From Chryseobacterium bernardetii (GTDB lineage Bacteria > Bacteroidota > Bacteroidia > Flavobacteriales > Weeksellaceae): a DNA stretch of 64,000 nucleotides. Below, in pieces: positions 33,308 through 43,056 of the stretch. The notes beneath the pieces are model-generated. The model saw nothing but the letters and a program-made list of their open reading frames with translations. It was not told the origin of the DNA and searched no databases. The stretch's first letter is position 1; every line of letters begins with the position of its first letter. Location: positions 2,771,501-2,835,500 of the forward strand of contig NZ_CP033932.1 of the NCBI RefSeq assembly GCF_003815975.1. The letters are read 5' to 3'. A program made the translations under genes and the position numbers.

Positions 33308-34654
33308 CTAAAGTAATTTTCCTGTTAGAAATAAACCGGCTACCGTAAAATAGATGATTAATCCTGTAACATCTACCAATGTGGCTACAAATGGAGCAGA
33401 AGATGTGGCAGGGTCAAGCTTTAACTTCTTTAAAACAAAAGGAATCATAGAACCGGATAAAGTTCCCCATAGTACAATAGCAATCAGGGAAACGGAAACA
33501 CTCAATCCTACATACACCCAATATTGGCCATAGTCGAAAAGCCCGATTTTTTGCCAAAGCATAATTCGGATAAAGCCAATTACTCCCAAAATAGCTCCCA
33601 AACACAAACCGGAGATGATTTCCTTTCTCATAACGTACCACCAGTCTTTAAGATTGATCTCCTGAAGCGCCATAGCACGGATAATCAAGGTTGCAGCCTG
33701 GGATCCAGAGTTTCCTCCACTTGAAATAATCAATGGAACAAACAGGGCAAGAACAACTGCTTTTTCAATTTCCTTATCAAAATAGCCCATTGCTGAAGCA
33801 GTCAGCATTTCAGAAACAAATAAAATAATAAGCCATGTTGCCCTTTTCTTAATCATTTCTGTCCACGAAGTTTGAGTATAGGGAAGATCTAATGCTTCCA
33901 ATCCCCCGAACTTCTGAATGTCCTCGGTATTTTGCTGTTCAATCTGGTCAAGGATATCATCAATTGTTACAATTCCCACCAGAACACCAGCCTCTGTTAT
34001 AATAGGAAGAGCACCGCGGTCATATTTTTCGAAATATGTTACTGCATCCTCTTTAGATGTTGTGGTGGTGATGGCTACAAAATGATTGTCTGTCATATCC
34101 GAAACCAGAGTATCCTCCTCTTCCAATAGTAAGGTACCGATTGCAAGGTCATCAATCAGGCGGTTTCTTTCATCCACTACATACAGGTAGTTCATGGTTT
34201 CCACTTTTCTACCTACCTTTTTGATCTGCTGCAGACATCTTTTTACAGTCCATTCCTTACGGATCTGGATATAATAAGGCGTCATCAGACGGGCAATAGA
34301 ATCAGAGTTGTAACCCAATAGTTTTAAGGCAATTCTTCTTTCCTGTGGATTAAGGTGATTGATAGAATACTTAATCAGTTCATCAGGAAAGTCTTCAAAA
34401 AGAGCAGTCCTGTCATCAGGAGTCATGGCATTCAGAATTTCGGAAACCTCGTCGCTTCCGATACTTCTGATCGTATCTTCCTGAAAATCCGGATCAAGAT
34501 GGGAAAAAACTTCTGCTTTGTACTCTTTAGGAACCTTCAGGAACGCGAGCAGCCGTTCATCAGCTGGAAGTTCGCTGAGAGTTTCGGCAATATCGGCAGG
34601 GTTGAAGATAAGTTCGTCTCTAGAGTTCAAAACGTGAAATTTTAGGATATGCAA
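33308..34654 (-). CDS. mgtE: Magnesium transporter MgtE
   Basis: This 448-residue protein has the full MgtE layout: N-terminal helical domain (about 15-125, '[19 protein letters not shown]'), paired CBS domains (about 130-250), and five C-terminal membrane helices with '[18 protein letters not shown]', the conserved pore segment, and '[19 protein letters not shown]'. MgtE is a Mg2+-gated channel in the inner membrane. No M-box riboswitch was recognised upstream. Confidence 0.95.
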   Translation of the reverse strand: MHILKFHVLNSRDELIFNPADIAETLSELPADERLLAFLKVPKEYKAEVFSHLDPDFQEDTIRSIGSDEVSEILNAMTPDDRTALFEDFPDELIKYSINHLNPQERRIALKLLGYNSDSIARLMTPYYIQIRKEWTVKRCLQQIKKVGRKVETMNYLYVVDERNRLIDDLAIGTLLLEEEDTLVSDMTDNHFVAITTTTSKEDAVTYFEKYDRGALPIITEAGVLVGIVTIDDILDQIEQQNTEDIQKFGGLEALDLPYTQTSWTEMIKKRATWLIILFVSEMLTASAMGYFDKEIEKAVVLALFVPLIISSGGNSGSQAATLIIRAMALQEINLKDWWYVMRKEIISGLCLGAILGVIGFIRIMLWQKIGLFDYGQYWVYVGLSVSVSLIAIVLWGTLSGSMIPFVLKKLKLDPATSSAPFVATLVDVTGLIIYFTVAGLFLTGKLL

Positions 34655-34735
34655 AAATAATTCAAATTTTTAAGACTGAGCAATAAACTGGTAAAATTAA
34701 GGATTAATTAAAGTTTATTACTTCAGTATAAGGGC

Positions 34736-34762
34736 AAAAAAAACACCCGCCGAAGCGGATGT
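34736..34762 (-). terminator. Terminator of the mini-peptide array
   Basis: On the - strand, ACATCCGC-TTCG-GCGGGTGT forms an 8-bp stem with a UUCG tetraloop followed by eight Ts. It lies 31 bases after the last peptide ORF. Confidence 0.85.
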
Positions 34763-34793
34763 GCAAAAATTAAATTTTAAATTCCAATATTCT

Positions 34794-34955
34794 TTAAATT
34801 GGTTCGCATTCTGAGGTGGGAATATATATACAGACAGCATTTGTACAGCATTGGTATGGTCCGCAATCTGAATTGTCACCACACTTTTTTATTCCACTTC
34901 CTTTAATGTTTTTTTGTTCCGGCCTGCTGAGCTTCTTAAGCTTTAAATTCTTCAT
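34794..34955 (-). CDS. Cys-rich double-glycine-leader mini-peptide 1
   Basis: This 53-residue ORF is the most divergent of the array: leader 'MKNLKLKKLSRPEQKNIKGS' (Gly-Ser in place of Gly-Gly) and a core with six Cys including a CC pair ('CGPYQCCTNAVC'). The shared leader and the C-x(5)-CC-x(4)-C frame link it to its neighbours. Confidence 0.65.
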   Translation of the reverse strand: MKNLKLKKLSRPEQKNIKGSGIKKCGDNSDCGPYQCCTNAVCIYIPTSECEPI

Positions 34956-34972
34956 AAAGTATGACTATTTAA

Positions 34973-35122
34973 TTAAGGCTCTATCACACAGTCATGATCA
35001 AGGCATTCTCCATTACAGCAATATCCAACGGAACAAGGTCTTGTTGCACTGCATCTGAACAGTCCTATACCGCCATTAATTTGTTTAGCAGCTTTTCTGC
35101 TGAGTTTTTTTAGATTTTTCAT
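34973..35122 (-). CDS. Cys-rich double-glycine-leader mini-peptide 2
   Basis: This 49-residue ORF has leader 'MKNLKKLSRKAAKQINGG' and core 'CSATRPCSVGYCCNGEC' plus one further Cys. It lies 17 bases upstream of peptide 1 on the same strand, so the two may share a transcript. Confidence 0.7.
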   Translation of the reverse strand: MKNLKKLSRKAAKQINGGIGLFRCSATRPCSVGYCCNGECLDHDCVIEP

Positions 35123-35272
35123 ATAGTTATAGTTTAGATTAATGTTAGACTAAAATAGTAAATATTTCTATATTATTCATTTGTATGTGAAAATATTTTA
35201 TTGTCAATCAATGATTTATTGATGTCTTAAATGAAAATATTTACGAATATAGGTGTCTGTAATGATTGTATG

Positions 35273-35419
35273 TTATTCCAGGGGACATGGATTAATAACA
35301 CAGGTATTGTGGCAGCATGATCCGCCTGGGCACTCATAATGCTCTGTACATCTTTTGAAAGGCCCGCTGCCTTTGATTTTCTTTTGTACTTGTCTGCTGA
35401 GTTTTTTTAAATTTTTCAT
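35273..35419 (-). CDS. Cys-rich double-glycine-leader mini-peptide 3
   Basis: This 48-residue ORF has leader 'MKNLKKLSRQVQKKIKGS' and core 'CTEHYECPGGSCCHNTC' plus one more Cys ('NPCPLE'). It is preceded and followed by AT-rich spacers. Confidence 0.7.
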   Translation of the reverse strand: MKNLKKLSRQVQKKIKGSGPFKRCTEHYECPGGSCCHNTCVINPCPLE

Positions 35420-35437
35420 ATTATCTGTATATAAAGG

Positions 35438-35581
35438 TTAGTATTCCAGGCAAATAAATGGTGAGCAAATTCCATTACAGCACCATCCCACCGGGCACGG
35501 ATTGTTTTCATTACATCTTTCCATCTTTCCGCCATTAATTTGTTTTGCGGTTTCTCTGCTGATTTTTTTTAAATTTTTCAT
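35438..35581 (-). CDS. Cys-rich double-glycine-leader mini-peptide 4
   Basis: This 47-residue ORF has leader 'MKNLKKISRETAKQINGG' and core 'CNENNPCPVGWCCNGIC' plus one more Cys. Its 5' leader DNA is almost identical to that of peptide 5, indicating recent duplication. Confidence 0.7.
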   Translation of the reverse strand: MKNLKKISRETAKQINGGKMERCNENNPCPVGWCCNGICSPFICLEY

Positions 35582-35692
35582 AGATTTTTGGTTTTTAATG
35601 TAAGTCTAAATAGTGATGGTTTTTAAATTAGCCATTATTTTACCATGGTAATATTCTGATAATCAATATTTTGTTTTTTTTGATTTCTGTTA

Positions 35693-35720
35693 TAAAAAAG
35701 CATCTGCTGAAGCAGATGCT
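35693..35720 (-). terminator. Terminator of mini-peptide 5
   Basis: The 10-bp inverted repeat AGCATCTGCT / AGCAGATGCT, followed on the - strand by a T-run, lies 18 bases after the stop of peptide 5. It shows that peptide 5 is a separate transcription unit from peptide 4. Confidence 0.8.
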
Positions 35721-35737
35721 AAGTGCATTTTTATTTT

Positions 35738-35884
35738 CTAATCTAATATAGGGCATATGTAGGGACTACAAACACCATCACAACACCATCCTATTGTACA
35801 TGGTCTTGTATTGCTACATCTTGCAATAGCTCCTCCATTGATTTGCTTTGCTGCTTCTCTGTTGATTTTTTTTAAATTTTTCAT
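35738..35884 (-). CDS. Cys-rich double-glycine-leader mini-peptide 5
   Basis: This 48-residue ORF has leader 'MKNLKKINREAAKQINGG' and core 'CSNTRPCTIGWCCDGVC' plus one more Cys. Very similar to peptide 4 in both coding and upstream sequence. Confidence 0.7.
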   Translation of the reverse strand: MKNLKKINREAAKQINGGAIARCSNTRPCTIGWCCDGVCSPYICPILD

Positions 35885-36300
35885 AGATTTTTGGTTTTAA
35901 TGTTAGTCTAAAATAATAATTTTTTTCAATTATTCATTATTTGGTGAAAATAATTAATTAGATATCAGTTGTTTGTTGTTTTCTTTTTGAAAATAGAAAA
36001 AACTGCTTATGATAAACAGGCATGATGAATTGGAGGCAAAAAGGATTATAATTCTGGATAATTATGTCAACCTAAAAGTAATGAAAGAGGAGTAGTAATG
36101 TAAATAATAACTATATATAAGAATAAAGGGTTATGAGCAGATATTGCCTGCCTGCCATGTTCTTATTTTGATGATTGAAAATAAAGGAGAAAATAGAATT
36201 CGGACCATCATCGATGATTTACCTGCTAAGCAAATTGACTAATGAAAATTCCACCAATGGTAATATTTCTGACTGAACTTTAAACCTAAAACCTTGAACT
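35885..36300. other. Noncoding gap upstream of the peptide array
   Basis: No supported gene is seen. The first 40 bases hold the leader and promoter-like region of peptide 5, shared with peptide 4. The remainder is AT-rich with only very short ORFs. Confidence 0.4.
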
Positions 36301-36849
36301 TTACAATTCCGCTTCCGTTGGTTTCAGTTTTCTCAGTTTTTTAATGATTCCTTTAATAGCTCCTTCTGTACCTATTTTTACAGAATTTACTGTAGATCCC
36401 AGTAGACGCATATTTTTGCGGTAGGTATCATGATCTGTTTCTGTAACCAGATTTCCGTCAGCTCCAAAAAGCTTCATGCTTACTACCACCTGATTAGAGA
36501 AAACATATTTTCCAAAACCTACCTTAAAATAACGCACTTTAGAAACAATAGCAAAATCTGCATCATTATTGGAACAGTAATCCATGATGGTCTGTTTGTC
36601 TATACTATCAAAAGGAACCTGAACTTCTGCACGAAGCATTTTATTTCTTCTTCCACTGAAATTATCGGAAACGGCATCAAAGAATGCATTATTGGTAGGT
36701 TCCTTAATTTCATCAATATCGGGTTCTACCTCGGGATTGAAGTATAGAACTTTTTTTATTTTATCATCAGCGTTTCTTTGTGCTTTTACTGAAGTAAAGC
36801 CAATAAATAAAAAAGTAGTAACTGCTGTAAAGAATATAAATTTTCTCAT
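36301..36849 (-). CDS. Exported conserved protein
   Basis: This 182-residue protein has a signal peptide ('FIFFTAVTTFLFIGFTSVKA') and a mixed alpha/beta mature part ('DADFAIVSKVRYFKVGFGKY', 'VVVSMKLFGADGNLV'). No catalytic motif is visible. The fold reading, with strands alternating with a conserved 'GTEGAIKGIIKKL' end, suggests a periplasmic or outer-membrane-associated protein. Monocistronic, divergent from rpsO. Confidence 0.65.
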   Translation of the reverse strand: MRKFIFFTAVTTFLFIGFTSVKAQRNADDKIKKVLYFNPEVEPDIDEIKEPTNNAFFDAVSDNFSGRRNKMLRAEVQVPFDSIDKQTIMDYCSNNDADFAIVSKVRYFKVGFGKYVFSNQVVVSMKLFGADGNLVTETDHDTYRKNMRLLGSTVNSVKIGTEGAIKGIIKKLRKLKPTEAEL

Positions 36850-36957
36850 TTGTAATTCGAATGCAAAATTACTGCCTTTTCGTTGAATTTTGTGAAATTT
36901 ATTAAGAAATTTTTAACATTTTTTTCTATCAATTTTGATTCATGAAATCAATAATGT

Positions 36958-36987
36958 TTGTGGAATCAAAAAATAATCGTAATTTTG
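36958..36987 (+). promoter_or_regulatory. rpsO promoter
   Basis: TTG (36958-36960), a 19-base spacer and TAATTTTG (36980-36987) give a full flavobacterial promoter match 35 bases before the rpsO ATG. Confidence 0.8.
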
Positions 36988-37022
36988 CACCCGTTACATA
37001 ATAATCATTAAATAATATTGGA

Positions 37023-37292
37023 ATGTACTTAACAACAGACAAAAAGCAGGAAATTTTCGCACAACATGGAAAATCTGCACAGGACACAGGAAGCGCAGAA
37101 GGACAAATCGCTCTTTTCACTTTCAGAATCAACCACTTATCTCAGCACTTAAAGGCTAACCGTCATGATTTCAACACAGAGAGATCTCTAGTGAAATTGG
37201 TAGGTAAGAGAAAAAGTTTACTAGATTACCTTAAAAAGAAAGATATCGCAAGATACAGAGCTATTATTGCTGCATTAGGTTTAAGAAAATAA
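37023..37292 (+). CDS. rpsO: 30S ribosomal protein S15
   Basis: This 89-residue protein is a standard S15: 'GSAEGQIALFTFRINHLSQH' and 'LVGKRKSLLDYLKKKD' are the signature helices. It binds 16S rRNA in the small-subunit platform. In many bacteria rpsO is directly followed by pnp; here pnp lies 3.4 kb downstream with two opposite-strand genes in between. Confidence 0.98.
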   Translation: MYLTTDKKQEIFAQHGKSAQDTGSAEGQIALFTFRINHLSQHLKANRHDFNTERSLVKLVGKRKSLLDYLKKKDIARYRAIIAALGLRK

Positions 37293-37312
37293 TCTATAAA
37301 GATTTTCAAAAT

Positions 37313-37342
37313 AAAGCAACTTCGAAAGAGGTTGCTTTTTTT
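37313..37342 (+). terminator. rpsO terminator
   Basis: The 11-bp stem AAAGCAACTTC / GAGGTTGCTTT with a GAAA loop is followed by a T-run, 20 bases after rpsO. One stem pair is G-U. Confidence 0.85.
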
Positions 37343-37522
37343 ATTGTGCATGTGTCCCATCCTGAAATAAGTTGAATAGAGAGGCTTTAGGTGGAGAGTT
37401 CAGAAACAAAGTTACGGATGAAAGCTACCAATAAGTTAACGCCTGGTTATTACTCAATATATCCTTAATAATAAGATTTTTATTTGTTACCGTATAGGAA
37501 CATGAATGAAGTCTTAAAAAAG

Positions 37523-37556
37523 AAACAGGCTGCTTCAAAAGTGAAGCAGCCTGTTT
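37523..37556. terminator. Terminator of the sugar transporter gene
   Basis: The 14-bp perfect stem AAACAGGCTGCTTC / GAAGCAGCCTGTTT with A/T runs on both sides can work on either strand; on the - strand it follows the transporter gene. Confidence 0.85.
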
Positions 37557-37573
37557 TTTGATATGTGCATTAT

Positions 37574-38992
37574 TTAATGTCCTGATTTGGCCTCAGTGGC
37601 TTCTACATGCCCAAGATATTTGGTACAGTAAGCTCCAAAAATTAGGATGATGAGATAACAGAATACAGGAATAATGAATGAATGCTGTACGCCGAACTGA
37701 TCGGCAAGATAACCCTGGAAAATAGGAACAATAGCTCCTCCCAGAATGGCCATTACCACTAAAGATGAACCTTGGCTTGTATATTTTCCCAATCCTGAAA
37801 TTGCTAATGTATAAATATTAGAGAACATGATGGAGTTGAAAATCCCGATTCCTAAAACGCTGTACATTGCCATTTCTCCATGGCTAACCATTGTAGAAAT
37901 CAGTAAGATAACGTTGATGGCTGCAAAAATAGAAAGGGTTCTAGCCGGAGCTGCTTTACCTACAAAGAATGCTGCGAAATTCAGTAGTATGAAGACTAAG
38001 AAAAAGCTGATCTGCTCAAAACTAAGATTTACAATACTGAAAATAACCAGGAAAACCAAGGTTGCCGCACCCAGCATAAAAACAGCTTTTTTTGCCTGGC
38101 TAATGGATTGGTTTAATGAAATTGCTCCTAGGAAACGCCCGATCATGGCTCCGCCCCAATATAAAGAAAGATAATTTTTACTGATGGCTTCATTGAACTT
38201 CATGGTTTCTTCAAGGAAACTGATGATGAAACTTCCTACGGCTACTTCACCTCCCACGTAACAAAACATAGCAAAAACTCCAAATTTTAAGTGGCTGAAT
38301 TTCAAAGCACCCCAGCCTTGTACGGTTTCTTCAGTTTCCGTTTGAAAAGAAGGGAGTTTTACTCTTGAAATTAATAGCCCTACCAATAAAAGGATAGCAG
38401 CAAAAATTAAATAAGGAATTCTGGTTGCCACCGCACTGAAAGTTCCGTCGGGTTCAGAAAATAATTCAAAAATCAAGTGTCCACCCAATACCGGTGCAAT
38501 CGTAGTTCCGAAAGCATTGAAAGCCTGGGTCATATTCAACCGGCTGGATGCAGATTCTTCTGAACCAAGCAGGGAAACATAGGCATTGGCGGTGATTTGT
38601 AATACGGTGAAGCCTAGTCCAAGGATAAATAAAGCTCCCAGGAATAGTGGGTAATAAGAGAATGTGGCTGCCGGATAAAACAGGATACAGCCCAATGCGG
38701 CCAAACCGATTCCGAACAGGATTCCTTTTTTATATCCCACTTTGTTAATAGGGTCACCCTTTGAAATGGAAATCAGGAAATAAATTAATGAACCGATAAA
38801 GTAAGCTCCAAAAAAACAGAACTGTACCAACATGGATTCGAAAAAAGTGAGCTTGAAAAGCTGTTTCAGATAGGGGATCAGGATATCATTCATGCAGGTA
38901 ATGAATCCCCACATAAAAAAAAGCAGGGTAATGGTAATCAATGGAACCGTATAATTCCTGCTTTGCGATTGTACTTCTTTATTCATAAACAT
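37574..38992 (-). CDS. Sugar:H+ symporter, FucP/GluP type MFS
   Basis: This 472-residue protein has 12 membrane helices. It matches the fucose/glucose-galactose permease family: 'FFMWGFITCMNDILIPYLKQ', 'GSLIYFLISISKGDPINKVG' and 'FNAFGTTIAPVLGG', with Asn/Asp in helix I as in FucP. Imports a hexose with protons across the inner membrane. The actual sugar cannot be read. No sugar-catabolic gene is adjacent. Confidence 0.88.
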   Translation of the reverse strand: MFMNKEVQSQSRNYTVPLITITLLFFMWGFITCMNDILIPYLKQLFKLTFFESMLVQFCFFGAYFIGSLIYFLISISKGDPINKVGYKKGILFGIGLAALGCILFYPAATFSYYPLFLGALFILGLGFTVLQITANAYVSLLGSEESASSRLNMTQAFNAFGTTIAPVLGGHLIFELFSEPDGTFSAVATRIPYLIFAAILLLVGLLISRVKLPSFQTETEETVQGWGALKFSHLKFGVFAMFCYVGGEVAVGSFIISFLEETMKFNEAISKNYLSLYWGGAMIGRFLGAISLNQSISQAKKAVFMLGAATLVFLVIFSIVNLSFEQISFFLVFILLNFAAFFVGKAAPARTLSIFAAINVILLISTMVSHGEMAMYSVLGIGIFNSIMFSNIYTLAISGLGKYTSQGSSLVVMAILGGAIVPIFQGYLADQFGVQHSFIIPVFCYLIILIFGAYCTKYLGHVEATEAKSGH

Positions 38993-39221
38993 TTATTTAA
39001 TATAGGAGAGCTGATGAGGCTCTGTCTTTTGTAAGGAATTATCCTTATTTTTTGCCAACAACATATTAATTTGTGAAGTAGGGCAAATATAAGGATCAGC
39101 CTATGTTTCTGCAATGGTTTTACTATTTTTTATAATGACATGTATATCTTTTGGGAAGATAAAAATACTATTTTCTTTTTTTGGGACAATAAAAAATTAA
39201 ACAATACTATTTAAAATAAAG

Positions 39222-39243
39222 AAACAGCCTTTTTAGGCTGTTT
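39222..39243. terminator. Terminator of the beta-helix gene
   Basis: AAACAGCCT-TTTT-AGGCTGTTT forms a perfect 9-bp hairpin downstream (on the - strand) of the beta-helix protein gene. Confidence 0.8.
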
Positions 39244-39265
39244 ATAATGATTGATAAAAAATCAA

Positions 39266-40483
39266 TTAGCTTTCTAAACTTGATTGGTGCATATCGTTAT
39301 TTAGCAAATGAAATTTTGAAGGATCTCCCATATAAAAAATGTTTTTGGAGGACGCAGATGGAATATATGCATTGTAATAACCAAAAGAATTACTTAACGA
39401 GCTCATATATACCTGATTGTTGTATAAGTTATTAATAACTACATCATTGGTTCTACCCACAATATTTTTGTTAAATGTATTGGAAATTAAAGATAGAGCG
39501 GTCATTGACGAAGTTTCAAAATAAAGATCGTGATTGGCGTTGCTTTCAAAATAGTTATTTACCAAACTTAGAGCTTCACGGCCATTATAACCAGCAAATG
39601 TAAATTGCAGACCTACTCCGAGGTTACCTTCAAAACCACAAGAATCAAATTTCACAGCGTGTCCGGAAATAATGACAGCACCATACATCACATTACCTAA
39701 AAAAGTACAATTACGGAAATTAAGCAGGTTGGGGTAAGTGAATCCCTTAGGGATTTTAGTTATTTCATTGTACATACCATAATTACAATACTTGGAAACC
39801 AAAAAAGAAATCTGAGCATTGCAGGTATTAATCAGTTGAAAACCGATATCAAATACAGAAATTTCAATATTGTTAACATTGGCACCCACAAAATCCTGAA
39901 TTAGCAGTCCGGCTCCATAACGAGTTTGTCCTACTGGTTTAGTGATTGTAAGGTCGCTGATAGAAAAATAGGGAGGCTTAGAAGGGTCTGCTGGTCCTTT
40001 AATCAACAAGGCAATAGAAGTAGGTCCTGAGTTTGTAATTATAGAATTTCCTACCCCTTTTCCAATGATCTGAATACGGCTGAATATAGTTTCTTGTAAT
40101 GAAAAATCTAAAATCAGTCCTTGGGTTGTTTTCATGGTTCCGGAAGGAAGAATAATGTTAAGTCCCAGTTTGCAAGCTGTATTGAATGCTGCCTGTAATG
40201 CTGAAGTGTCATCTTGAATATCATCAGCTTTTACTCCAAATATTCTTACATCTAAATCACCATTTAAAACATCAGTTCTTACATAATAAAAGGGATTATC
40301 GGAAAGATTCGTTTTTTTTCTGTAAATAATGTTATCAACTTTGGTATCGTCCATTGCTGTTCCGTCAATCCATACATTGGTTTGTTTAAAGTTTACATTT
40401 TCATTGGTATAGCTATCAATAAGTTGTACCAGGCTGTCGGTATTAGTATTTGCTGTTGAAAAAAAGACATCGGTAAAAGTCAT
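39266..40483 (-). CDS. Right-handed beta-helix protein (pectate-lyase-3/tailspike-like)
   Basis: This 405-residue protein has 'RIFGVKADDIQDDTSALQAA', the entry signature of the Pectate_lyase_3 beta-helix domain, followed by helix rungs with Asn ladders ('GANVNNIEISVFDIGFQLIN', 'LISNTFNKNIVG'). The N-terminal 85 residues are an unusual head. No signal peptide or sorting tail is present, as in phage tailspikes and unlike secreted polysaccharide lyases. Isolated between the transporter and pnp, it breaks the usual rpsO-pnp neighbourhood. Confidence 0.75.
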   Translation of the reverse strand: MTFTDVFFSTANTNTDSLVQLIDSYTNENVNFKQTNVWIDGTAMDDTKVDNIIYRKKTNLSDNPFYYVRTDVLNGDLDVRIFGVKADDIQDDTSALQAAFNTACKLGLNIILPSGTMKTTQGLILDFSLQETIFSRIQIIGKGVGNSIITNSGPTSIALLIKGPADPSKPPYFSISDLTITKPVGQTRYGAGLLIQDFVGANVNNIEISVFDIGFQLINTCNAQISFLVSKYCNYGMYNEITKIPKGFTYPNLLNFRNCTFLGNVMYGAVIISGHAVKFDSCGFEGNLGVGLQFTFAGYNGREALSLVNNYFESNANHDLYFETSSMTALSLISNTFNKNIVGRTNDVVINNLYNNQVYMSSLSNSFGYYNAYIPSASSKNIFYMGDPSKFHLLNNDMHQSSLES

Positions 40484-40621
40484 AATTTTGTTTTTTGGAT
40501 AATATAAATAGTGAAGTTTTCTAGAGAAGTTTTATCTATGAAACAAAAGTAATGGGTCAATACGTCAGAACTTGACGCATTATTTATTCATATGAAAATT
40601 TAATATATCATTATTAAATAT

Positions 40622-40629
40622 TACCTTTG
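40622..40629 (+). promoter_or_regulatory. pnp promoter -7 element
   Basis: TACCTTTG matches TAnnTTTG exactly, 66 bases before the pnp ATG. No good TTG lies at the expected distance upstream, so activation may differ from the rpsO promoter. Confidence 0.55.
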
Positions 40630-40695
40630 CAGACGAAAATTTAAAGAGTTTAAATATTAATCATACTCAATACGGAGTATAAAGAAGCAAATTAT

Positions 40696-42936
40696 ATGAG
40701 TATACCTCAAGCGTTTACAGAAACGGTTATCCTTGCAGACGGCAGGGAAATCACTATTGAAACGGGGAAGCTGGCTAAGCAGGCCGACGGATCCGTGGTG
40801 GTTAAATGTGGTGGAACAATGCTTTTAGCAACTGTTGTAGCCAACAAAGAAGCAAATCCTGGTGTAGATTTTTTACCATTAACGGTAGATTACAGAGAAA
40901 AGTTCTATGCAGGTGGAAGAATTCCTGGAAATTTCTTCCGTAGAGAAGCAAAACCATCTGATGATGAAGTGCTTACAATGAGATTGGTGGACAGAGTATT
41001 ACGTCCTCTTTTCCCTGAAGATTTCCACGCGGAAGTTCAGGTGATGATCTCATTGATTTCTTACGATAAAGCAGTAATGCCTGAAGCTTTAGCAGGTCTG
41101 GCAGCTTCTGCAGCAATCGCAATTACAGATATTCCTTTTGATGGGCCAATGTCTGAAGCGAGAGTAGTAAGAATTGACGGAGAATTATCCGTTAACCCAA
41201 GCTATGAAAACTTATTAAAAGCTGATATTGATATCATGGTTGGAGCAACTAAAGACTCCATCGTAATGGTAGAAGGGGAAATGAAAGAAATTTCTGAGCA
41301 GGAAATGCTTGAAGCGATCAACTTCGCTCATGTGGAGATCAAAAAGCAGATTGAAGCTCAGGAGAGATTAGCGGCTAAAGTAGGGAAAGCTTTCCCTAAG
41401 AGAGAATACAGCCACGAAGAGCACGACGAAGAAATTCGTGAAAAAGTATGGAAAGAGTGCTATGATAAAGTATATGAAGTAGCAAAAACTCCATCTAACA
41501 AAGAAGAAAGAGGAGAGAAATTCAAAGCGGTTCTTGAAGAGTTCTTAGCTCAATATGCTGATAATGAAGAAGAATTAGCAAGAGTAACACCTTTCGTTAA
41601 AGTATATTACCATGACGTAGAGAAAGAAGCGATGCGTCAGATGATCCTTGAAGATAATATCCGTCTTGATGGCCGTGATCCGCAAACGATCCGTCCAATC
41701 TGGTCAGAAATCGATTACCTTCCGGGAGCTCACGGTTCAGCAATCTTCACAAGAGGAGAGACTCAGTCTTTAACGGCTGTAACTTTAGGTTCCGTAAAGG
41801 ACGCCAATATGATCGACAGCGTAATTACGCAGCACGACGAAAGATTTTTCCTACACTATAACTTCCCTCCGTTCTCAACCGGTGAAGCAAGACCTTTGAG
41901 AGGTACTTCAAGAAGAGAAGTAGGACACGGAAACTTAGCTCAGAGAGCTTTAACAGCTGTTATTCCGGCAGAAAACCCATATACTATCAGAATCGTTTCT
42001 GATATCCTTGAATCTAACGGTTCATCTTCAATGGCAACAGTTTGTGCTGGTACATTGGCATTGATGGATGCCGGAGTTCAGATTACAAAACCGGTTTCCG
42101 GTATTGCAATGGGATTGATTACTGATAAGAAATCAGGAAAATGGACTGTACTTTCTGATATCTTAGGAGATGAAGATCACCTTGGAGATATGGACTTCAA
42201 AGTAACAGGTACTGCAGACGGTATCACTGCTTGCCAGATGGATATCAAAATCCAGGGATTATCTATGGATATCATGGAGAAAGCTTTGATGCAGGCTAAA
42301 GACGGAAGATTACACATCCTGAACAAAATCACAGAAACAATTGCTCAGCCAAGAGCAGACGTGAAACCTCACGCTCCGAAAATGGTAGTAATGGAGATCG
42401 CTAAAGACTTCATTGGAGCAGTAATCGGGCCTGGTGGAAAAATTATCCAACAATTACAAAAAGATACTGATACTGTTATTGCTATTGAAGAGATCGGAGA
42501 AATCGGACGTATCGAAATTGCAGGAACAGACAGAGAAAAGATCAATGCTGCTATTGCTAAGATCAATGAAATTACTTTCGTACCGGTTGTAGGTGAAGTT
42601 TACAAAGGTAAAGTAGTGAAAGTAATGGACTTCGGAGCTTTCGTTGCAATTGCTAAAGGAACAGAAGGTTTACTTCACATTTCAGAAATTGAATGGGCTC
42701 GTTTAGACAAAGTTCCTTATGCTGAAGGTGATGAAGTAGAAGTTAAATTTATGGGTTACGATGATCGTAAGAAAATGAAACTTTCCCGTAAAGTTCTTTT
42801 ACCAAGACCTCCAAGACCAGAAGGTAAACCAAGACCGGAAGGACAAGGAAAACCTGACGGGCAAAGAAGACCTGAAGGACAAAAGCTACAAGGTGAGAAA
42901 CCAGCCGCTAGCCAGGAGCCTTCTGCTGAAGCATAA
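40696..42936 (+). CDS. pnp: Polyribonucleotide nucleotidyltransferase
   Basis: This 746-residue protein has two RNase PH domains (about 1-230 and 320-550; '[22 protein letters not shown]', cut here to its core '[14 protein letters not shown]', and '[20 protein letters not shown]'), a helical linker, a KH domain ('[18 protein letters not shown]') and an S1 domain ('[18 protein letters not shown]'). The C-terminus carries a Pro/Arg/Gly-rich low-complexity tail ('[19 protein letters not shown]') beyond the S1 domain. It degrades RNA 3' to 5' using phosphate in the RNA-decay machinery. Confidence 0.97.
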   Translation: MSIPQAFTETVILADGREITIETGKLAKQADGSVVVKCGGTMLLATVVANKEANPGVDFLPLTVDYREKFYAGGRIPGNFFRREAKPSDDEVLTMRLVDRVLRPLFPEDFHAEVQVMISLISYDKAVMPEALAGLAASAAIAITDIPFDGPMSEARVVRIDGELSVNPSYENLLKADIDIMVGATKDSIVMVEGEMKEISEQEMLEAINFAHVEIKKQIEAQERLAAKVGKAFPKREYSHEEHDEEIREKVWKECYDKVYEVAKTPSNKEERGEKFKAVLEEFLAQYADNEEELARVTPFVKVYYHDVEKEAMRQMILEDNIRLDGRDPQTIRPIWSEIDYLPGAHGSAIFTRGETQSLTAVTLGSVKDANMIDSVITQHDERFFLHYNFPPFSTGEARPLRGTSRREVGHGNLAQRALTAVIPAENPYTIRIVSDILESNGSSSMATVCAGTLALMDAGVQITKPVSGIAMGLITDKKSGKWTVLSDILGDEDHLGDMDFKVTGTADGITACQMDIKIQGLSMDIMEKALMQAKDGRLHILNKITETIAQPRADVKPHAPKMVVMEIAKDFIGAVIGPGGKIIQQLQKDTDTVIAIEEIGEIGRIEIAGTDREKINAAIAKINEITFVPVVGEVYKGKVVKVMDFGAFVAIAKGTEGLLHISEIEWARLDKVPYAEGDEVEVKFMGYDDRKKMKLSRKVLLPRPPRPEGKPRPEGQGKPDGQRRPEGQKLQGEKPAASQEPSAEA

Positions 42937-42960
42937 GAATTATTCTTAGAGATAAAAGAA

Positions 42961-42985
42961 AATCCCTCAATTTTGAGGGATTTTT
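42961..42985 (+). terminator. pnp terminator
   Basis: AATCCCTCAA / TTGAGGGATT forms a hairpin followed by TTTTGTTTTTG, 25 bases after the stop. Confidence 0.85.
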
Positions 42986-43056
42986 GTTTTTGTATAGGTT
43001 TGTTTTTGTTGGAAATCATTGTGTTTCTAATATAGTATCCAACAGCTCTTCAGGAT

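Noticed and set aside
36008..36094. 28-codon ORF 'MINRHDELEAKRIIILDNYV'
   Set aside because: Too short, no leader motif of the neighbouring peptides, no conserved context.
39247..39435. 62-codon + strand ORF beside the beta-helix gene
   Set aside because: It is antisense to the 3' end of that gene and has no coding character.
42756..43019. ORF on the - strand with Pro/Ser/Gly repeats
   Set aside because: It mirrors the low-complexity tail of pnp and is a shadow frame.
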